From Thalassotalea marina (lineage in GTDB: Bacteria; Pseudomonadota; Gammaproteobacteria; Enterobacterales; Alteromonadaceae), in contig NZ_BNCK01000011.1 in the NCBI RefSeq assembly GCF_014656435.1, positions 62,001 through 126,000 of the forward strand: a DNA stretch of 64,000 bases, in the 5' to 3' direction. Each line of letters starts with the position of its first letter. The stretch's first letter is position 1. The notes under the pieces were generated by a model that was not told the origin of the DNA, did not search any database, and saw nothing but the letters and a program-made list of their open reading frames with translations. This document shows positions 17,229-26,502 of the stretch, piece after piece. Position numbers and translations under genes: made by a program.

Positions 17229-18824
17229 TTAAATTAACTGGTTTATAAGGCTTTTTGCGCTGATTGTGCGGCTGGAATAACTGCAAATATAAGTGCTAAG
17301 TTGTGAATAATGGGCTAATTCATAGTCTGAACGACACGCCGCGACGATTAGTCTATTGCCAAGCAGATTTAATAGCTCAAGCACTCGTTGCTGTTGCTCG
17401 ATTAGATCAAAACTTTCCCCCGGCAGCGGGTAATCTTCAGTAACGATAACAATCGGCTTGTCATCGCTTAGTGCACTGTGTTGACGATTAAATTGTTCAA
17501 ATGGCACATGTGTATAGTTTGCCTGTTTTACGTTTAGAGCTTTGAGTATCGCATCACGCGCAGGAACTGGGTCGTTAGGTCCTATGCCTCTGTCGTTTAC
17601 TAAGGATTCATAGCCTTTAGGATTTGCTGCAAAGGTAAGGTAAAACGCTTGCTCTTGAAGCGGTAACCAGTTGTTGGCATTTCTCAATATTTTTATACTC
17701 TGTTCACTCGCTTGTTGGGCGATTTGCTGACAAGTGTTTTTACTAAGCTGTGTTGGTTTGAATGGCGCAGCAAGTTTTAAGTACCGTGTACATAATACTT
17801 TGTTTAAAGCTTCGTCTATGATGGCTTCATCCAAGTCGCCTGTTTCTACTGCCAATATAACCCCGGCTAAGGTGTCTTGCTGTATTTGCTTGTATGGCGT
17901 TTGGCTATTTTCGTAATGCTCTTCGCTTAACATAATTAAATGAGCGCCTGCCTTCAAGGCTTGCACTGCCGCAGCTACTGGGTGATAGTTTTTGCGCATT
18001 GCCCACATGTTCATGCTGTCGGTAATAATTAAGCCATCAAAGCCCATTTGTTGTTTAAGCAAGCTGGTTAATATTTTTCGAGATAGCGTCGCTGGATATT
18101 GTTCATCAAGCTGCGGGTAACAGATATGACTGGTCATAATCAAGTTAACACCTGCATCGATAGCCGATTGAAAAGGTGCTAAATCTTGCTGCTTTAGTTG
18201 AGCAAGTGATTTATCAACAATAGGTAACGCCTGATGGCTGTCGGTTGCCGTATCTCCATGACCAGGGAAGTGTTTTGCACAACTCATGTTTGATGTTGTT
18301 AGAACTCCTCTTACCGCGGCGGCGACGTGATTTCCTACTTGCTCAGGCTGTTCACCAAAAGAGCGTTGACCGATAATTGGGTTATCGGGGTTGGCATTTA
18401 CATCCGCACATGGCGAAAGCAAGGTATTGTAGCCAAGACGTTGCATTTGCTCAGCAAACACTTGGTACATGGATTGAGTCAGCGAAGTATCATTTGCAAT
18501 GCCTAATGCCAAATTACCCGGGCCGAGGTCGGTTTCATGGGTCAAAATACCCCATGCTCCTTCTTGGTCAACCGCCAGAATCAGCGGTGCATCACATGCC
18601 CGAAGGCTTGCTTGTTGTTGCAATAATTGCGACAAGGCTAAGGCATCATTACTTGAGCTAGCGTTATCATCGGTAATGTAAAAGCCACCAATGTGATGAT
18701 CACGTACCAAGGACACAGCATAGTCTTTGTCTTCTCCAGCAAACGCCAAAATAAACAACTGGCCAACTTTCTCTTTGAGCGAAAGACTATCAATTAATGC
18801 GCTTACTTTAGTGTTTATATCCAT
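17229..18824 (-). CDS. GH3 beta-N-acetylglucosaminidase-like enzyme
   Basis: The 531-aa protein is a glycoside hydrolase family 3 enzyme. KHFPGHGDT (184-192) followed by DSH (195-197) is the NagZ-type signature, including the His/Asp pair that assists catalysis on N-acetylhexosaminides. LIITDS (265-270) carries the nucleophile Asp269. About 190 residues follow the catalytic barrel, more than in cytosolic NagZ (about 340 aa), like the two-domain bacterial GH3 NAGases. I see no signal peptide, so it probably acts in the cytoplasm on imported disaccharides or glycosides. It lies in line with the ABC transporter genes and ahead of the TonB receptor. Phosphorylase activity, known in some GH3 relatives, is possible. 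Confidence 0.88.
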   Translation of the reverse strand: MDINTKVSALIDSLSLKEKVGQLFILAFAGEDKDYAVSLVRDHHIGGFYITDDNASSSNDALALSQLLQQQASLRACDAPLILAVDQEGAWGILTHETDLGPGNLALGIANDTSLTQSMYQVFAEQMQRLGYNTLLSPCADVNANPDNPIIGQRSFGEQPEQVGNHVAAAVRGVLTTSNMSCAKHFPGHGDTATDSHQALPIVDKSLAQLKQQDLAPFQSAIDAGVNLIMTSHICYPQLDEQYPATLSRKILTSLLKQQMGFDGLIITDSMNMWAMRKNYHPVAAAVQALKAGAHLIMLSEEHYENSQTPYKQIQQDTLAGVILAVETGDLDEAIIDEALNKVLCTRYLKLAAPFKPTQLSKNTCQQIAQQASEQSIKILRNANNWLPLQEQAFYLTFAANPKGYESLVNDRGIGPNDPVPARDAILKALNVKQANYTHVPFEQFNRQHSALSDDKPIVIVTEDYPLPGESFDLIEQQQRVLELLNLLGNRLIVAACRSDYELAHYSQLSTYICSYSSRTISAKSLINQLI

Positions 18825-18896
18825 GTTTCACCTTTTTTTGGGCACGACTTCGCCACCTTGGCCAGTCGCAAGTTTTCAATTTATGGTAAATTGCTG

Positions 18897-19673
18897 TTAG
18901 GCGGCGCTTTGATTTACGCCAGTAATTAAACCAACGAGCTGCTCTTTTGAGACATCTTTTACCGCGACATCGGCTGCAGAAGTACCTTGGTAGAGCACAA
19001 CAGCGCGATCACAAGTTTCAACCACATGTTGCATGTTGTGACTAATCAATAACACAGCAACACCTTGGCCACTAATGACATTGATAAGTTCATTTACTTG
19101 AGCACTTTGTTCTACACCCAGTGCTGCTGTTGGCTCGTCCATAATAACGATATCTGCTCCCCAGTTAACGGCTCTGGCAATAGCAACGGCTTGCCTTTGA
19201 CCACCAGAAAGGTTGTGAATTTTTTCTTTGTAGCTAGGAATACGGCTATTTAGACGATTGATCGCCTTACGGCCTCTGTGCTCCATGGCTTTGGTGTCTA
19301 ACCAGCCAAACCACGCCAAAATTGGGTTTTTATGACGAATTTCTCGGTTTAAAAATAGATTTTCAGTGATATTAAATTCCGGCACCATGGCCAAATCTTG
19401 AAACACGGTTTCAATACCACTAGCACGGGCATCTAAAGGTGAGTTAATGTTCACCTCTTGACCATTAACTAATATTTGCCCCGAGTCAGGCGCATGAATA
19501 CCAGAAATACAACGCACTAACGTCGATTTACCGGCACCGTTATCGCCCAACAAACCAACTACTTCGCCTTTATTAATGGTAAAGGAAACATCGCGCAGCG
19601 CTTGCACGCCACCAAAAGATTTACTGATATGTTTAACTTCCAGTGCAACTTGGTCTAAAGCAGTTCTAACCAT
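18897..19673 (-). CDS. sugar ABC transporter ATP-binding protein (single domain)
   Basis: The ATPase belongs to the ribose/fructose ABC group. It has Walker A GDNGAGKST, signature NLSGGQRQAVAIARA, Walker B IVIMDEPTAALG and the switch His in ISHN. It has one nucleotide-binding domain (about 258 aa), like FrcA, not the fused double domain of RbsA. The ATG at 19673 is chosen because AAGGAG precedes it by 7 bases; an upstream ATG at 19694 lies deeper in the permease gene. It overlaps the permease stop by 8 bases, so translation is probably coupled. Confidence 0.92.
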   Translation of the reverse strand: MVRTALDQVALEVKHISKSFGGVQALRDVSFTINKGEVVGLLGDNGAGKSTLVRCISGIHAPDSGQILVNGQEVNINSPLDARASGIETVFQDLAMVPEFNITENLFLNREIRHKNPILAWFGWLDTKAMEHRGRKAINRLNSRIPSYKEKIHNLSGGQRQAVAIARAVNWGADIVIMDEPTAALGVEQSAQVNELINVISGQGVAVLLISHNMQHVVETCDRAVVLYQGTSAADVAVKDVSKEQLVGLITGVNQSAA

Positions 19674-20634
19674 TTTTAAGCTCCTTAACACCAATGGTGA
19701 CGGCGATAATTAAAATTACGCCACGGGCAATCATTTGTTCGTTGGTGGAAAAGCCAGATAAAATTAAGCCATTGTTGATCATACCCATAAGCCAAGAGCC
19801 TAAAATTGCGCCAACAATACTGGCACGGCCACCAAATAAGCTAGTACCACCAATGGCAACTGCTGCAATGACGGTGAGCAGATCAGCTTCACCTAAGGTA
19901 TAGCGTGCGCCATGTAAGCGACCGGCATATAAAAGCCCAGCTAAAGCCGCAGCAACTGAAGAAATCACCAGTGCATTTAACCTTACTCTCACTACGTTAA
20001 TCCCCATAGCCAGTGCCGCTTTTGGGCTACCACCAACCGCAAGTAAGTGGCGGCCAAATACCAGCTTATTCAAGGCTAAGTATGCAATGCCCGCAATAAC
20101 AATGGTCCACAAGAACAACACAGGTATGCCAAAAACTTCTCCAGCACCAAAGTAAAAGGTAAAGTCGGGGTTGATAATAGGCACAGATTCCAAGTTAGAA
20201 ATTTGGCGGGCTACACCTGTAATCACGCCCATGGTGCCCAAAGTGATCAGAAGTGACGACACTTGCAGACGCTCAATCAACAAACCGTTAATTAATCCAA
20301 CACATACGCCCACCAAAAGTGCCCCAGCAACCGCTACTGGAATACCAAATTGCTCTAATAGGAGTGCGCCAACCAATGCTGAAAGCGCAACCACTGCACC
20401 TATAGATAAATCAATGTGTCCTACGGCAAGGGCAAAGGTTAAACCAACAGCCATAATAGTAATCGGCGCTGTTTGCCTAATAATGTTCATGAAATTATTG
20501 ACACTAAGAAAGGCCGTATCATGTAAAACAATGGCAAATAAGGCCAGTACCACAAAAAATATGTAGTAGATAAAAGCTTCGCGTTTTAACGCTAAGCGTT
20601 TGAAATTAAAACGTTCTGAATGGGCAGTTAACAC
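19666..20634 (-). CDS. sugar ABC transporter permease (RbsC/FrcC type)
   Basis: The 322-aa membrane protein has about eight to ten hydrophobic segments and the conserved family stretch AVGLTFALAVGHIDLSIGAVVALSALVGA, with a C-terminal EAA-like region around VAIGGTSLFGGRAS. It forms the inner-membrane channel for the sugar delivered by the binding protein. The start is GTG at 20634 with AAGGAG six bases before it. It lies 14 bases behind the binding-protein gene and overlaps the ATPase gene. Confidence 0.93.
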   Translation of the reverse strand: MLTAHSERFNFKRLALKREAFIYYIFFVVLALFAIVLHDTAFLSVNNFMNIIRQTAPITIMAVGLTFALAVGHIDLSIGAVVALSALVGALLLEQFGIPVAVAGALLVGVCVGLINGLLIERLQVSSLLITLGTMGVITGVARQISNLESVPIINPDFTFYFGAGEVFGIPVLFLWTIVIAGIAYLALNKLVFGRHLLAVGGSPKAALAMGINVVRVRLNALVISSVAAALAGLLYAGRLHGARYTLGEADLLTVIAAVAIGGTSLFGGRASIVGAILGSWLMGMINNGLILSGFSTNEQMIARGVILIIAVTIGVKELKNG

Positions 20635-20648
20635 AACAGACTCCTTGA

Positions 20649-21734
20649 TTAATGTGCTAAAGCGCGTGATAACGAATTAGGCAATGGCTGGTTAAAAGCT
20701 TGCTGCCAAATCGTTTTAATATTTGGTTGTGTGACTTTGTCATATGGCACTAAGGTGTAGGGGGCCGCTTGATGACCTAGAATTGACAGTGCAGCCAATT
20801 TTGCCATGGTTTCACCTATGGTAAATGGGCGGTCAGAAACTACGCCATACATGTTGCCATTGAGTGCCATATCAACCAAGTTACTGACACCTAGATCATG
20901 GCTGATCACCTTAATATCGCGTCTACCTTGTGCTCTTAGTGCTTCAATAACACCTTCGGCTGGCGTATCCCAAGAGACATAGATAGCTTTTAAATTCGGG
21001 TGTTGTAGTAATATAGCTGCCGCAATGTTCGACGTTTCGTGTTCATTCACAAAGCCTTTTTCAGCAGCAATGCGAATATTCGGGTAATTGGATAAATGCT
21101 GACGAAAGGCACGGTCACGGTTGTTGGTGATAAAATAGCTAGCATCGTGATAAATAACGGCAATATCACCTTGCTCTTTTGTCGCTTGTGCCATTAAGTC
21201 TGCCGCAGCTTTTCCCATACCAAACATGTCGTCAGTGACTATGCCGACGTAATCTTTACCCTGAACAAAGTCGGGAATCGGGTTGCTAAGCAATACTAGC
21301 TTGCTGCCCTGATCAACGAGTTTTTGATAGCTAGATTTTGCACTGACACCATCGATGGCAAGCGACAGGATAAAGTCTGGCTTAAGCGCACTGACATTTT
21401 CAATGTCGGCTACTTGTTTAGCAGGATCTAATTGTGCATCTGTAACTGCAACAACCTCTACACCTAACTTGTTAAATGCTTCTTTTGCCCCTGAAGATAC
21501 AGCATTTACCCATGGACTAGAGCCATGCCACACCAGTGCTGCGGTGAGTTTTTTACCTTTAATTTTTTCAACCTGCTCGGCGCTCAGCGCGACGGTTGAT
21601 GAAGGCACAGCGCCGTCTAGCGCTTGAACTGAGCTCGCAACACTTGCAAATGACATGGTTGAAATGAACAAGATCAATAAGTTAACAAAACAAAACTTTG
21701 ATAACCTATTACCATGTTGTGGCAATAGCCCCAT
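20649..21734 (-). CDS. sugar ABC transporter substrate-binding protein
   Basis: This is a periplasmic type-I sugar-binding protein (Peripla_BP_4 type), about 361 aa. The start at 21734 is set by AAGGAG 8 bases upstream; the frame opens earlier at 21773 inside the leader. A signal peptide with a long hydrophobic core ends around VASS. The ligand is not determined; the nearby GH3 and ROK genes favour an amino sugar or its glycoside. First gene of the operon binding protein-permease-ATPase-GH3, with its promoter at 21793-21820. Confidence 0.9.
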   Translation of the reverse strand: MGLLPQHGNRLSKFCFVNLLILFISTMSFASVASSVQALDGAVPSSTVALSAEQVEKIKGKKLTAALVWHGSSPWVNAVSSGAKEAFNKLGVEVVAVTDAQLDPAKQVADIENVSALKPDFILSLAIDGVSAKSSYQKLVDQGSKLVLLSNPIPDFVQGKDYVGIVTDDMFGMGKAAADLMAQATKEQGDIAVIYHDASYFITNNRDRAFRQHLSNYPNIRIAAEKGFVNEHETSNIAAAILLQHPNLKAIYVSWDTPAEGVIEALRAQGRRDIKVISHDLGVSNLVDMALNGNMYGVVSDRPFTIGETMAKLAALSILGHQAAPYTLVPYDKVTQPNIKTIWQQAFNQPLPNSLSRALAH

Positions 21735-21792
21735 AGGATAATCTCCTTGAATACCAATTCTAATGCTGGTCATTTTTTATTAATTGAGTAAC

Positions 21793-21830
21793 ATATTAGA
21801 GTTGAAAAATAATATGTCAATCATTTTGAC
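21793..21830 (-). promoter_or_regulatory. promoter of the sugar ABC operon with candidate operator
   Basis: Minus-strand TTGACA (21820-21815) and TAATAT (21798-21793) are 16 bp apart. ATGTCAATCATT (21814-21825) and GTCAA-N5-TTGAC (21816-21830) cover the -35. The 12-mer also occurs at the TonB-receptor promoter, which suggests one regulator for both; the divergent ROK protein is the obvious candidate. Confidence 0.55.
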
Positions 21831-21943
21831 TTAATGTTTTTGCACTTTTTTTGAACAGGCTTTTGTTAGGGAAAAGTGGTGAAAATGTAATGAAAATACT
21901 TAAAGTGCAAGTTAAATGACGCTAAATCGAGGAAAGCTGTATA

Positions 21944-23128
21944 GTGAAAGGCTCTAATTCAAAGCAAAATAAAGCAATAAACTTACGACTCGTTTTGTCA
22001 GAAATTGTCACTTGTGCCCCAATTTCCCGAGTAGAAATTTCTCGTCGCACGTTATTAACCAAACAAACCATTACCAATTTAGTTGAAGAATTATTAGCGG
22101 TTGAGTTAATTGAAGAAGTAGGCATTAAAAAAGAAGGCTCAGTAGGTAAGCCGTCAAAAATGCTAAGTTTAAAAGCTGACACGGCCTTTAGCGTTGCATT
22201 TCGTGTTATGCCAAACGAATTGAATGCGGGTATTTATACATTAACGGGTGAGCAAATCTTCTCGCTAAAAAAATTACTAGGGCATGAAGATGTTATCGTT
22301 GTTGCCAAGCGCTGCTTGGATGAATTGCTTGTGCAGGCAGGTATTGGTCACGAGCAGATATTATCTGCAGCACTAAGTGTTAGCCAAGCAGACGCTCAAA
22401 ATTTGCAAGATCACCAGTCTGCCAAGGCGTTACAACAAGCGTTAAGTGAACAACTACAATTGCCCGTTGCACTTGAAACCACTGCCGCAGCTTGTGCCGC
22501 GTTTCATATGTTGTATGGCGAAGCAAAACAATTGCACAGCTTTATTTATGTTCATATTGGTGATGTTGTTGAATCTGCAGTGGTGTTTGATAGAAAAATT
22601 ATGTTGGGGCAAAACGGCTTAACCGGCGCGATTGGCGACTGTTTTGTCACGCCTGAAACGGATCAAGCAACTGGTGAACTAGGCCGACTCAATGATTTTG
22701 CCTCCTTAAACAGTTTAAAACAATATTTAGCTCAAACTGATATTAGCAATTGGCAATTACGAGAGTTATGTCAGGAAGAACTGCCCACAGCAGAGCGCTG
22801 GGTCGAGCGAGCCGCAGAGCCGTTACGTATTGCTATTCACACGCTAGAGTCACTGCTTAATTGCCAAACCATTATTTTAGGGGGCGATTTAGACGATTGG
22901 TTATTGGACAAGTTAATTACTCAATTGCGTCCTTACATACCGTCGATAGCTCAATATGGGCAACGTGATGTTATGCGTTTAATCAAAACCCCTAATGTTG
23001 GAGTGGTATCGCTTAAAGGTGTTGCCACATTACCTATTCATGCTGCGCTTAGTGATGAAAACATGAAAACGATTTTGTTTAATCCATTGCAGCTGAAAAG
23101 CCCCGTGCAGCAGCTTTTATATGGTTAG
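21944..23128 (+). CDS. ROK-family transcriptional regulator (NagC/XylR type)
   Basis: The 394-aa protein has an N-terminal winged HTH (SRVEISRRTLLTKQTITNLVEELLAVELIEEVG, about 28-62). A ROK domain follows, with the phosphate-like loop IYVHIGDVVESAVVFD and QNGLTGAIGDC. The zinc motif CxCGxxGC of classical ROK proteins is not evident, so sugar kinase activity is unlikely. ROK regulators bind sugars or sugar phosphates and usually repress uptake operons. The start is GTG at 21944 with GAGGAAA before it. It is divergent from the sugar ABC operon. Its stop overlaps that of the convergent TPR regulator. Confidence 0.9.
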   Translation: MKGSNSKQNKAINLRLVLSEIVTCAPISRVEISRRTLLTKQTITNLVEELLAVELIEEVGIKKEGSVGKPSKMLSLKADTAFSVAFRVMPNELNAGIYTLTGEQIFSLKKLLGHEDVIVVAKRCLDELLVQAGIGHEQILSAALSVSQADAQNLQDHQSAKALQQALSEQLQLPVALETTAAACAAFHMLYGEAKQLHSFIYVHIGDVVESAVVFDRKIMLGQNGLTGAIGDCFVTPETDQATGELGRLNDFASLNSLKQYLAQTDISNWQLRELCQEELPTAERWVERAAEPLRIAIHTLESLLNCQTIILGGDLDDWLLDKLITQLRPYIPSIAQYGQRDVMRLIKTPNVGVVSLKGVATLPIHAALSDENMKTILFNPLQLKSPVQQLLYG

Positions 23129-25566
23129 TTACTTGAGTGACTTTTAATCAATTGCTCTAACACCTCTATACTTTCAATGTTCCACATATCCTCACAATAG
23201 GTTAAGTGTGAACTTTTGATCTTAAAAGGCATTGGGGTAAATCCTTTATCTTGACTAACCAAGGCGTGATTTAATTTCGCCTCGTCTTCAGGTGTCCATT
23301 GTTGGCCAAAACGGATTTTAGTTTGCTGATACGTAGCAATGGCTAAATCTAACTGCTTCGTTTCAAATAAAGCTCTAGCTTGATACAGGCCATGTAAATA
23401 ACTTTTTAGCTCACTATTTGAAAGTGCTAACACTTGTTGCCATTGAGCCAATCGGCTGTTCTCCTCCATGAGAGAATATTGTGCAAACACCACCGACATT
23501 TCTCGCCCTAAAGTGTTATAGATGCTCATTGAGGCTTCTAATTGCTCAATCGCTTCTTGATGTTTTCCCTGTTCAGACAGAGCCCAGCCCAACATAAAAA
23601 GCGTATCGGCATTGGTTATCGGGTTGTAGAAGTTGTCGTTATTTAGCAGGTGTTTAAAGGTTAACTCTGCTTGCTGCAAGGCAATTAAACGTTTTTGCAA
23701 ACCTCGATTGATTCCATGATCTAATTGAGCAAAACCTAAAAGAAACTGTCCTCGTTCTCTGCCAACCTTATCGTTCAGTTGTTGGGCTAATTGTAATGAA
23801 GTTTCTATCGGCGCTATCGCTAATTGACCATAGTGATATTGAATAAAGAAAAACCCCAAATATTGCAAAGCGTCAATTTGGGGTTTAACAACGCCCATCT
23901 CTTGATACATAGCAATAGCTTTTGTTAAAGCGTCATAGCGCTTTTCAACATCATAAAGGTAGTTTTGACCGATAGCATGCAGCGTGTTGGCGATACCGAG
24001 TTTGTTATCTAACACGTAGTAATAGTCTAACGCTTTTGACAACGTATTCTGGTTTTCAGCTAGATCTGCAAAAGGATCTGTTTCTGGTCCCACATTGGTG
24101 GGGCTGCCTAAATAATACAAAGCTTCGGCTTCGTTTGATAAGCTTTTGTATGGCCGTGAGATGGCATCAGCTTTATTAAGTAACATATGACGCTGTGCAA
24201 ATTGGTCATTAGTATAGTGACTTTGCGCTTTTAGGCGGTAAGCATCAGCCAACAAGTAGTTTCGATGATATTTTTTGGCAATAGTGATTGCTTGTTCTAT
24301 GTGTTGTTTGGCTTTGATTAAGTCAATTTGGTGCAAATAAATTTTTGCCAACCCTAGATGAGCGCCTAATCGCACATCAGTTTTAGCATGGGGCGGTTGT
24401 AGAAGTTGACTAAAACTTGTGGTTGCTGCCTGCCAATGTCCTAATAAATAGTCGACTTCTGCCATTTTTAAGTGGATAAACGCGTTATCAGGCTCGTTGA
24501 TAAGGGCAGCGTTTAAGTAGTTTTTAGCCAGCAGTGGCCCTTTACCCGTTAAGGCTTGCAGTGCCTGAGCATAATCACGCTGAGCGATATCACTGTGAAA
24601 AACGATGTTGGTCTCGTCATTACCGACTTTTGACTGATTAAAGTTAGTCGCTACTTTTGACACTAAATCACTAATGGAAGAGGGGAGTTCAGGAAAAGGT
24701 ACACTTCCTGTGGCAATAATCTCTTTTTTGTCATAAATGCGATAATTAAATCGCAACAGTTTCTGGTCTTTACTCACTGATGCTACTAGAGCGTATTGGG
24801 CATTTAAACTGTCGAGCAATGCAATGATTTGTTGGCTATCATTGTGTATCTGCTGCATGTTTTGTTGAGCTAACACGCCCTGCACGACATAAGGTGGGAT
24901 AACTTGGCTATTAATTTTAGCCGCAAGGCCATTAGTAAACATGTCGGAATAACCTAGCTCTAGCCAATCGAGCGAATCATCTCCTGTATTATTGTCAAAA
25001 GGGAGTACCAACACACTTGATTGAGTTGTTTGTTTAATCGCTAATTCATTGTTTGCTGACTGGTTTGGCTGTAGAAAAAACGCGGCCAATACAGCGATAA
25101 ACAGCATCAGTACGACACTAAGTCGCTGCATCGTTGAGAATACATTTTTTCTTTTTTCGTCTAATACTGGCTCTATTTCTTGCTGTTGCTCTTGGTATTC
25201 ATCTATTGCTGAAGTAGAAGAGATGTTTGGTTTTTCAATCTCTGGCTTGGCAATTATTTCAACATCTTGAAAAATCCATTCATAGCCTTTCATGTGCACT
25301 GTGCGAATAAAGCGAGGAGATTGTGCTGATTCTCCAAGTAACTTTCTTATTTCTCGAATACTCTGGATCAGCGAGTTTTCTCGGTACTCTGCTTGTGCCC
25401 AATTAGCTTCTAATAATTGTTCCTTGCTGATCACTTGTAATCGATTTTCCAATAAATACTGCAACACATCGGCGACTTTTTTACGCAGATATTGCTGACT
25501 ATCGGGACTGATAAATTCGCGTGTCTCGGTGTTAAATTGAAAGTGACTAAATTTATAAAGTGTCAT
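23125..25566 (-). CDS. CadC-like winged-helix regulator with periplasmic TPR domain
   Basis: The 813-aa protein starts with an OmpR/PhoB-type DNA-binding domain (about residues 5-100, with SLIQSIREIRKLLG and FIRTVHMKGYEW). A linker rich in Glu/Gln follows, then one membrane helix (about 148-165, VVLMLFIAVLAAFFL). A long outer part begins with a TolB-like stretch (VLVLPFDNNTGDDSLDWLELGYSD) and continues with tetratricopeptide repeats. It is a one-component membrane regulator like CadC/ToxR. It is divergent from the thiol-redox operon, and an 11-bp triple repeat lies between them. Control of that operon is inferred. Confidence 0.9.
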   Translation of the reverse strand: MTLYKFSHFQFNTETREFISPDSQQYLRKKVADVLQYLLENRLQVISKEQLLEANWAQAEYRENSLIQSIREIRKLLGESAQSPRFIRTVHMKGYEWIFQDVEIIAKPEIEKPNISSTSAIDEYQEQQQEIEPVLDEKRKNVFSTMQRLSVVLMLFIAVLAAFFLQPNQSANNELAIKQTTQSSVLVLPFDNNTGDDSLDWLELGYSDMFTNGLAAKINSQVIPPYVVQGVLAQQNMQQIHNDSQQIIALLDSLNAQYALVASVSKDQKLLRFNYRIYDKKEIIATGSVPFPELPSSISDLVSKVATNFNQSKVGNDETNIVFHSDIAQRDYAQALQALTGKGPLLAKNYLNAALINEPDNAFIHLKMAEVDYLLGHWQAATTSFSQLLQPPHAKTDVRLGAHLGLAKIYLHQIDLIKAKQHIEQAITIAKKYHRNYLLADAYRLKAQSHYTNDQFAQRHMLLNKADAISRPYKSLSNEAEALYYLGSPTNVGPETDPFADLAENQNTLSKALDYYYVLDNKLGIANTLHAIGQNYLYDVEKRYDALTKAIAMYQEMGVVKPQIDALQYLGFFFIQYHYGQLAIAPIETSLQLAQQLNDKVGRERGQFLLGFAQLDHGINRGLQKRLIALQQAELTFKHLLNNDNFYNPITNADTLFMLGWALSEQGKHQEAIEQLEASMSIYNTLGREMSVVFAQYSLMEENSRLAQWQQVLALSNSELKSYLHGLYQARALFETKQLDLAIATYQQTKIRFGQQWTPEDEAKLNHALVSQDKGFTPMPFKIKSSHLTYCEDMWNIESIEVLEQLIKSHSSN

Positions 25567-25645
25567 TAATGGAAGCTAAGGTTTCTTAAATGTATAAACA
25601 TGAAAATATTATCGTTATTTGAGCTTAATTTCATGCGCTCAGTGA

Positions 25646-25678
25646 AAATTTTATCTAAATTTTAGCTAAATTTCATAA
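25646..25678. promoter_or_regulatory. three 11-bp direct repeats between regulator and redox operon
   Basis: AAATTTTATCT (25646-25656), AAATTTTAGCT (25657-25667) and AAATTTCATAA (25668-25678) run head to tail at exact 11-bp steps. OmpR-type winged helices bind such direct repeats. AT-richness makes chance a real concern. Confidence 0.5.
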
Positions 25679-25735
25679 CTTATATCTTTGCATTTATTAA
25701 AGTTTTCCCTGTATTTACAACAAGGGTAAAACTTA

Positions 25736-26449
25736 ATGTTTGAGTTGCTTGATAACAATATAGCTACATATTTGGCCCATGACACTTGGTCGATTTGGAC
25801 CATCATTATGGTTTTTCTTGCTGGAGTAATGACTAGCTTTACACCTTGTGTGTATCCAATGATACCTATTACGGTAGGTGTGTTTGGACACCAAAGAAAT
25901 AATCAAAGTAAACAAACATCCTTTGGACCATTTTTTTACGTCGCAGGCCTTGCCATTGTTTATGCAGGTTTGGGCGTTTTTGCCGCTCTTAGTGGCAAAA
26001 TGTTTGGCCAAGTATCAACACATCCTTTTGGTTACATCTTCATGGCTAACCTGTGTTTTATCTTTGCTTTTTGGATGCTTGGTTGGCTGAAAATGCCTCA
26101 TTTTAGTGTCGGGCAGCGTTGGCCAGACAAGGTTAAACACCCTTATATTCGCTTATTTGTCATGGGAGCAGCATCTGGTTTAGTCGCGGCGCCATGCACC
26201 GCTCCTGTATTAGCTATGTTGTTAATGCATGTTGCAACATCAGGTAGCCCTGTTTACGGCAGTCTATTAATGACGGCGTTTGCTTATGGCATGGGCTTTT
26301 TGCTGCTACTACTAGCGTATTCATCTCAATGGCTTTCTCGATTACCACGTTCAGGTTGGTGGTTAAATGTTTCTCAATGGGGCTTTGGTCTGCTGATGTT
26401 TTTCACCGGACAATATTTCTTGGTTGAAGCGGGTAAGTTGTTGTTTTAA
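25736..26449 (+). CDS. DsbD/CcdA-like transmembrane thiol-reductant carrier
   Basis: The 237-aa protein has six predicted membrane helices. The two conserved redox cysteines of the DsbD central domain are present, in FTPCVYPMIPI and AAPCTAPVL. It lacks the periplasmic alpha and gamma domains of full DsbD. The family passes electrons from cytoplasmic thioredoxin across the inner membrane to periplasmic thiol proteins. The next three genes encode exported thioredoxin-fold proteins, the natural recipients. It is first gene of a four-gene unit. Confidence 0.9.
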   Translation: MFELLDNNIATYLAHDTWSIWTIIMVFLAGVMTSFTPCVYPMIPITVGVFGHQRNNQSKQTSFGPFFYVAGLAIVYAGLGVFAALSGKMFGQVSTHPFGYIFMANLCFIFAFWMLGWLKMPHFSVGQRWPDKVKHPYIRLFVMGAASGLVAAPCTAPVLAMLLMHVATSGSPVYGSLLMTAFAYGMGFLLLLLAYSSQWLSRLPRSGWWLNVSQWGFGLLMFFTGQYFLVEAGKLLF

Positions 26450-26502
26450 AGCTCTATCTACTCAGTATTTTATGTTTTTAAACTTTATTAATAGGAAAAT
26501 GT

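Noticed and set aside
20171-20566. 131-aa open frame opposite the sugar permease
   Set aside because: Antisense shadow of a conserved membrane protein; Thr/Ile-rich with no ribosome site.
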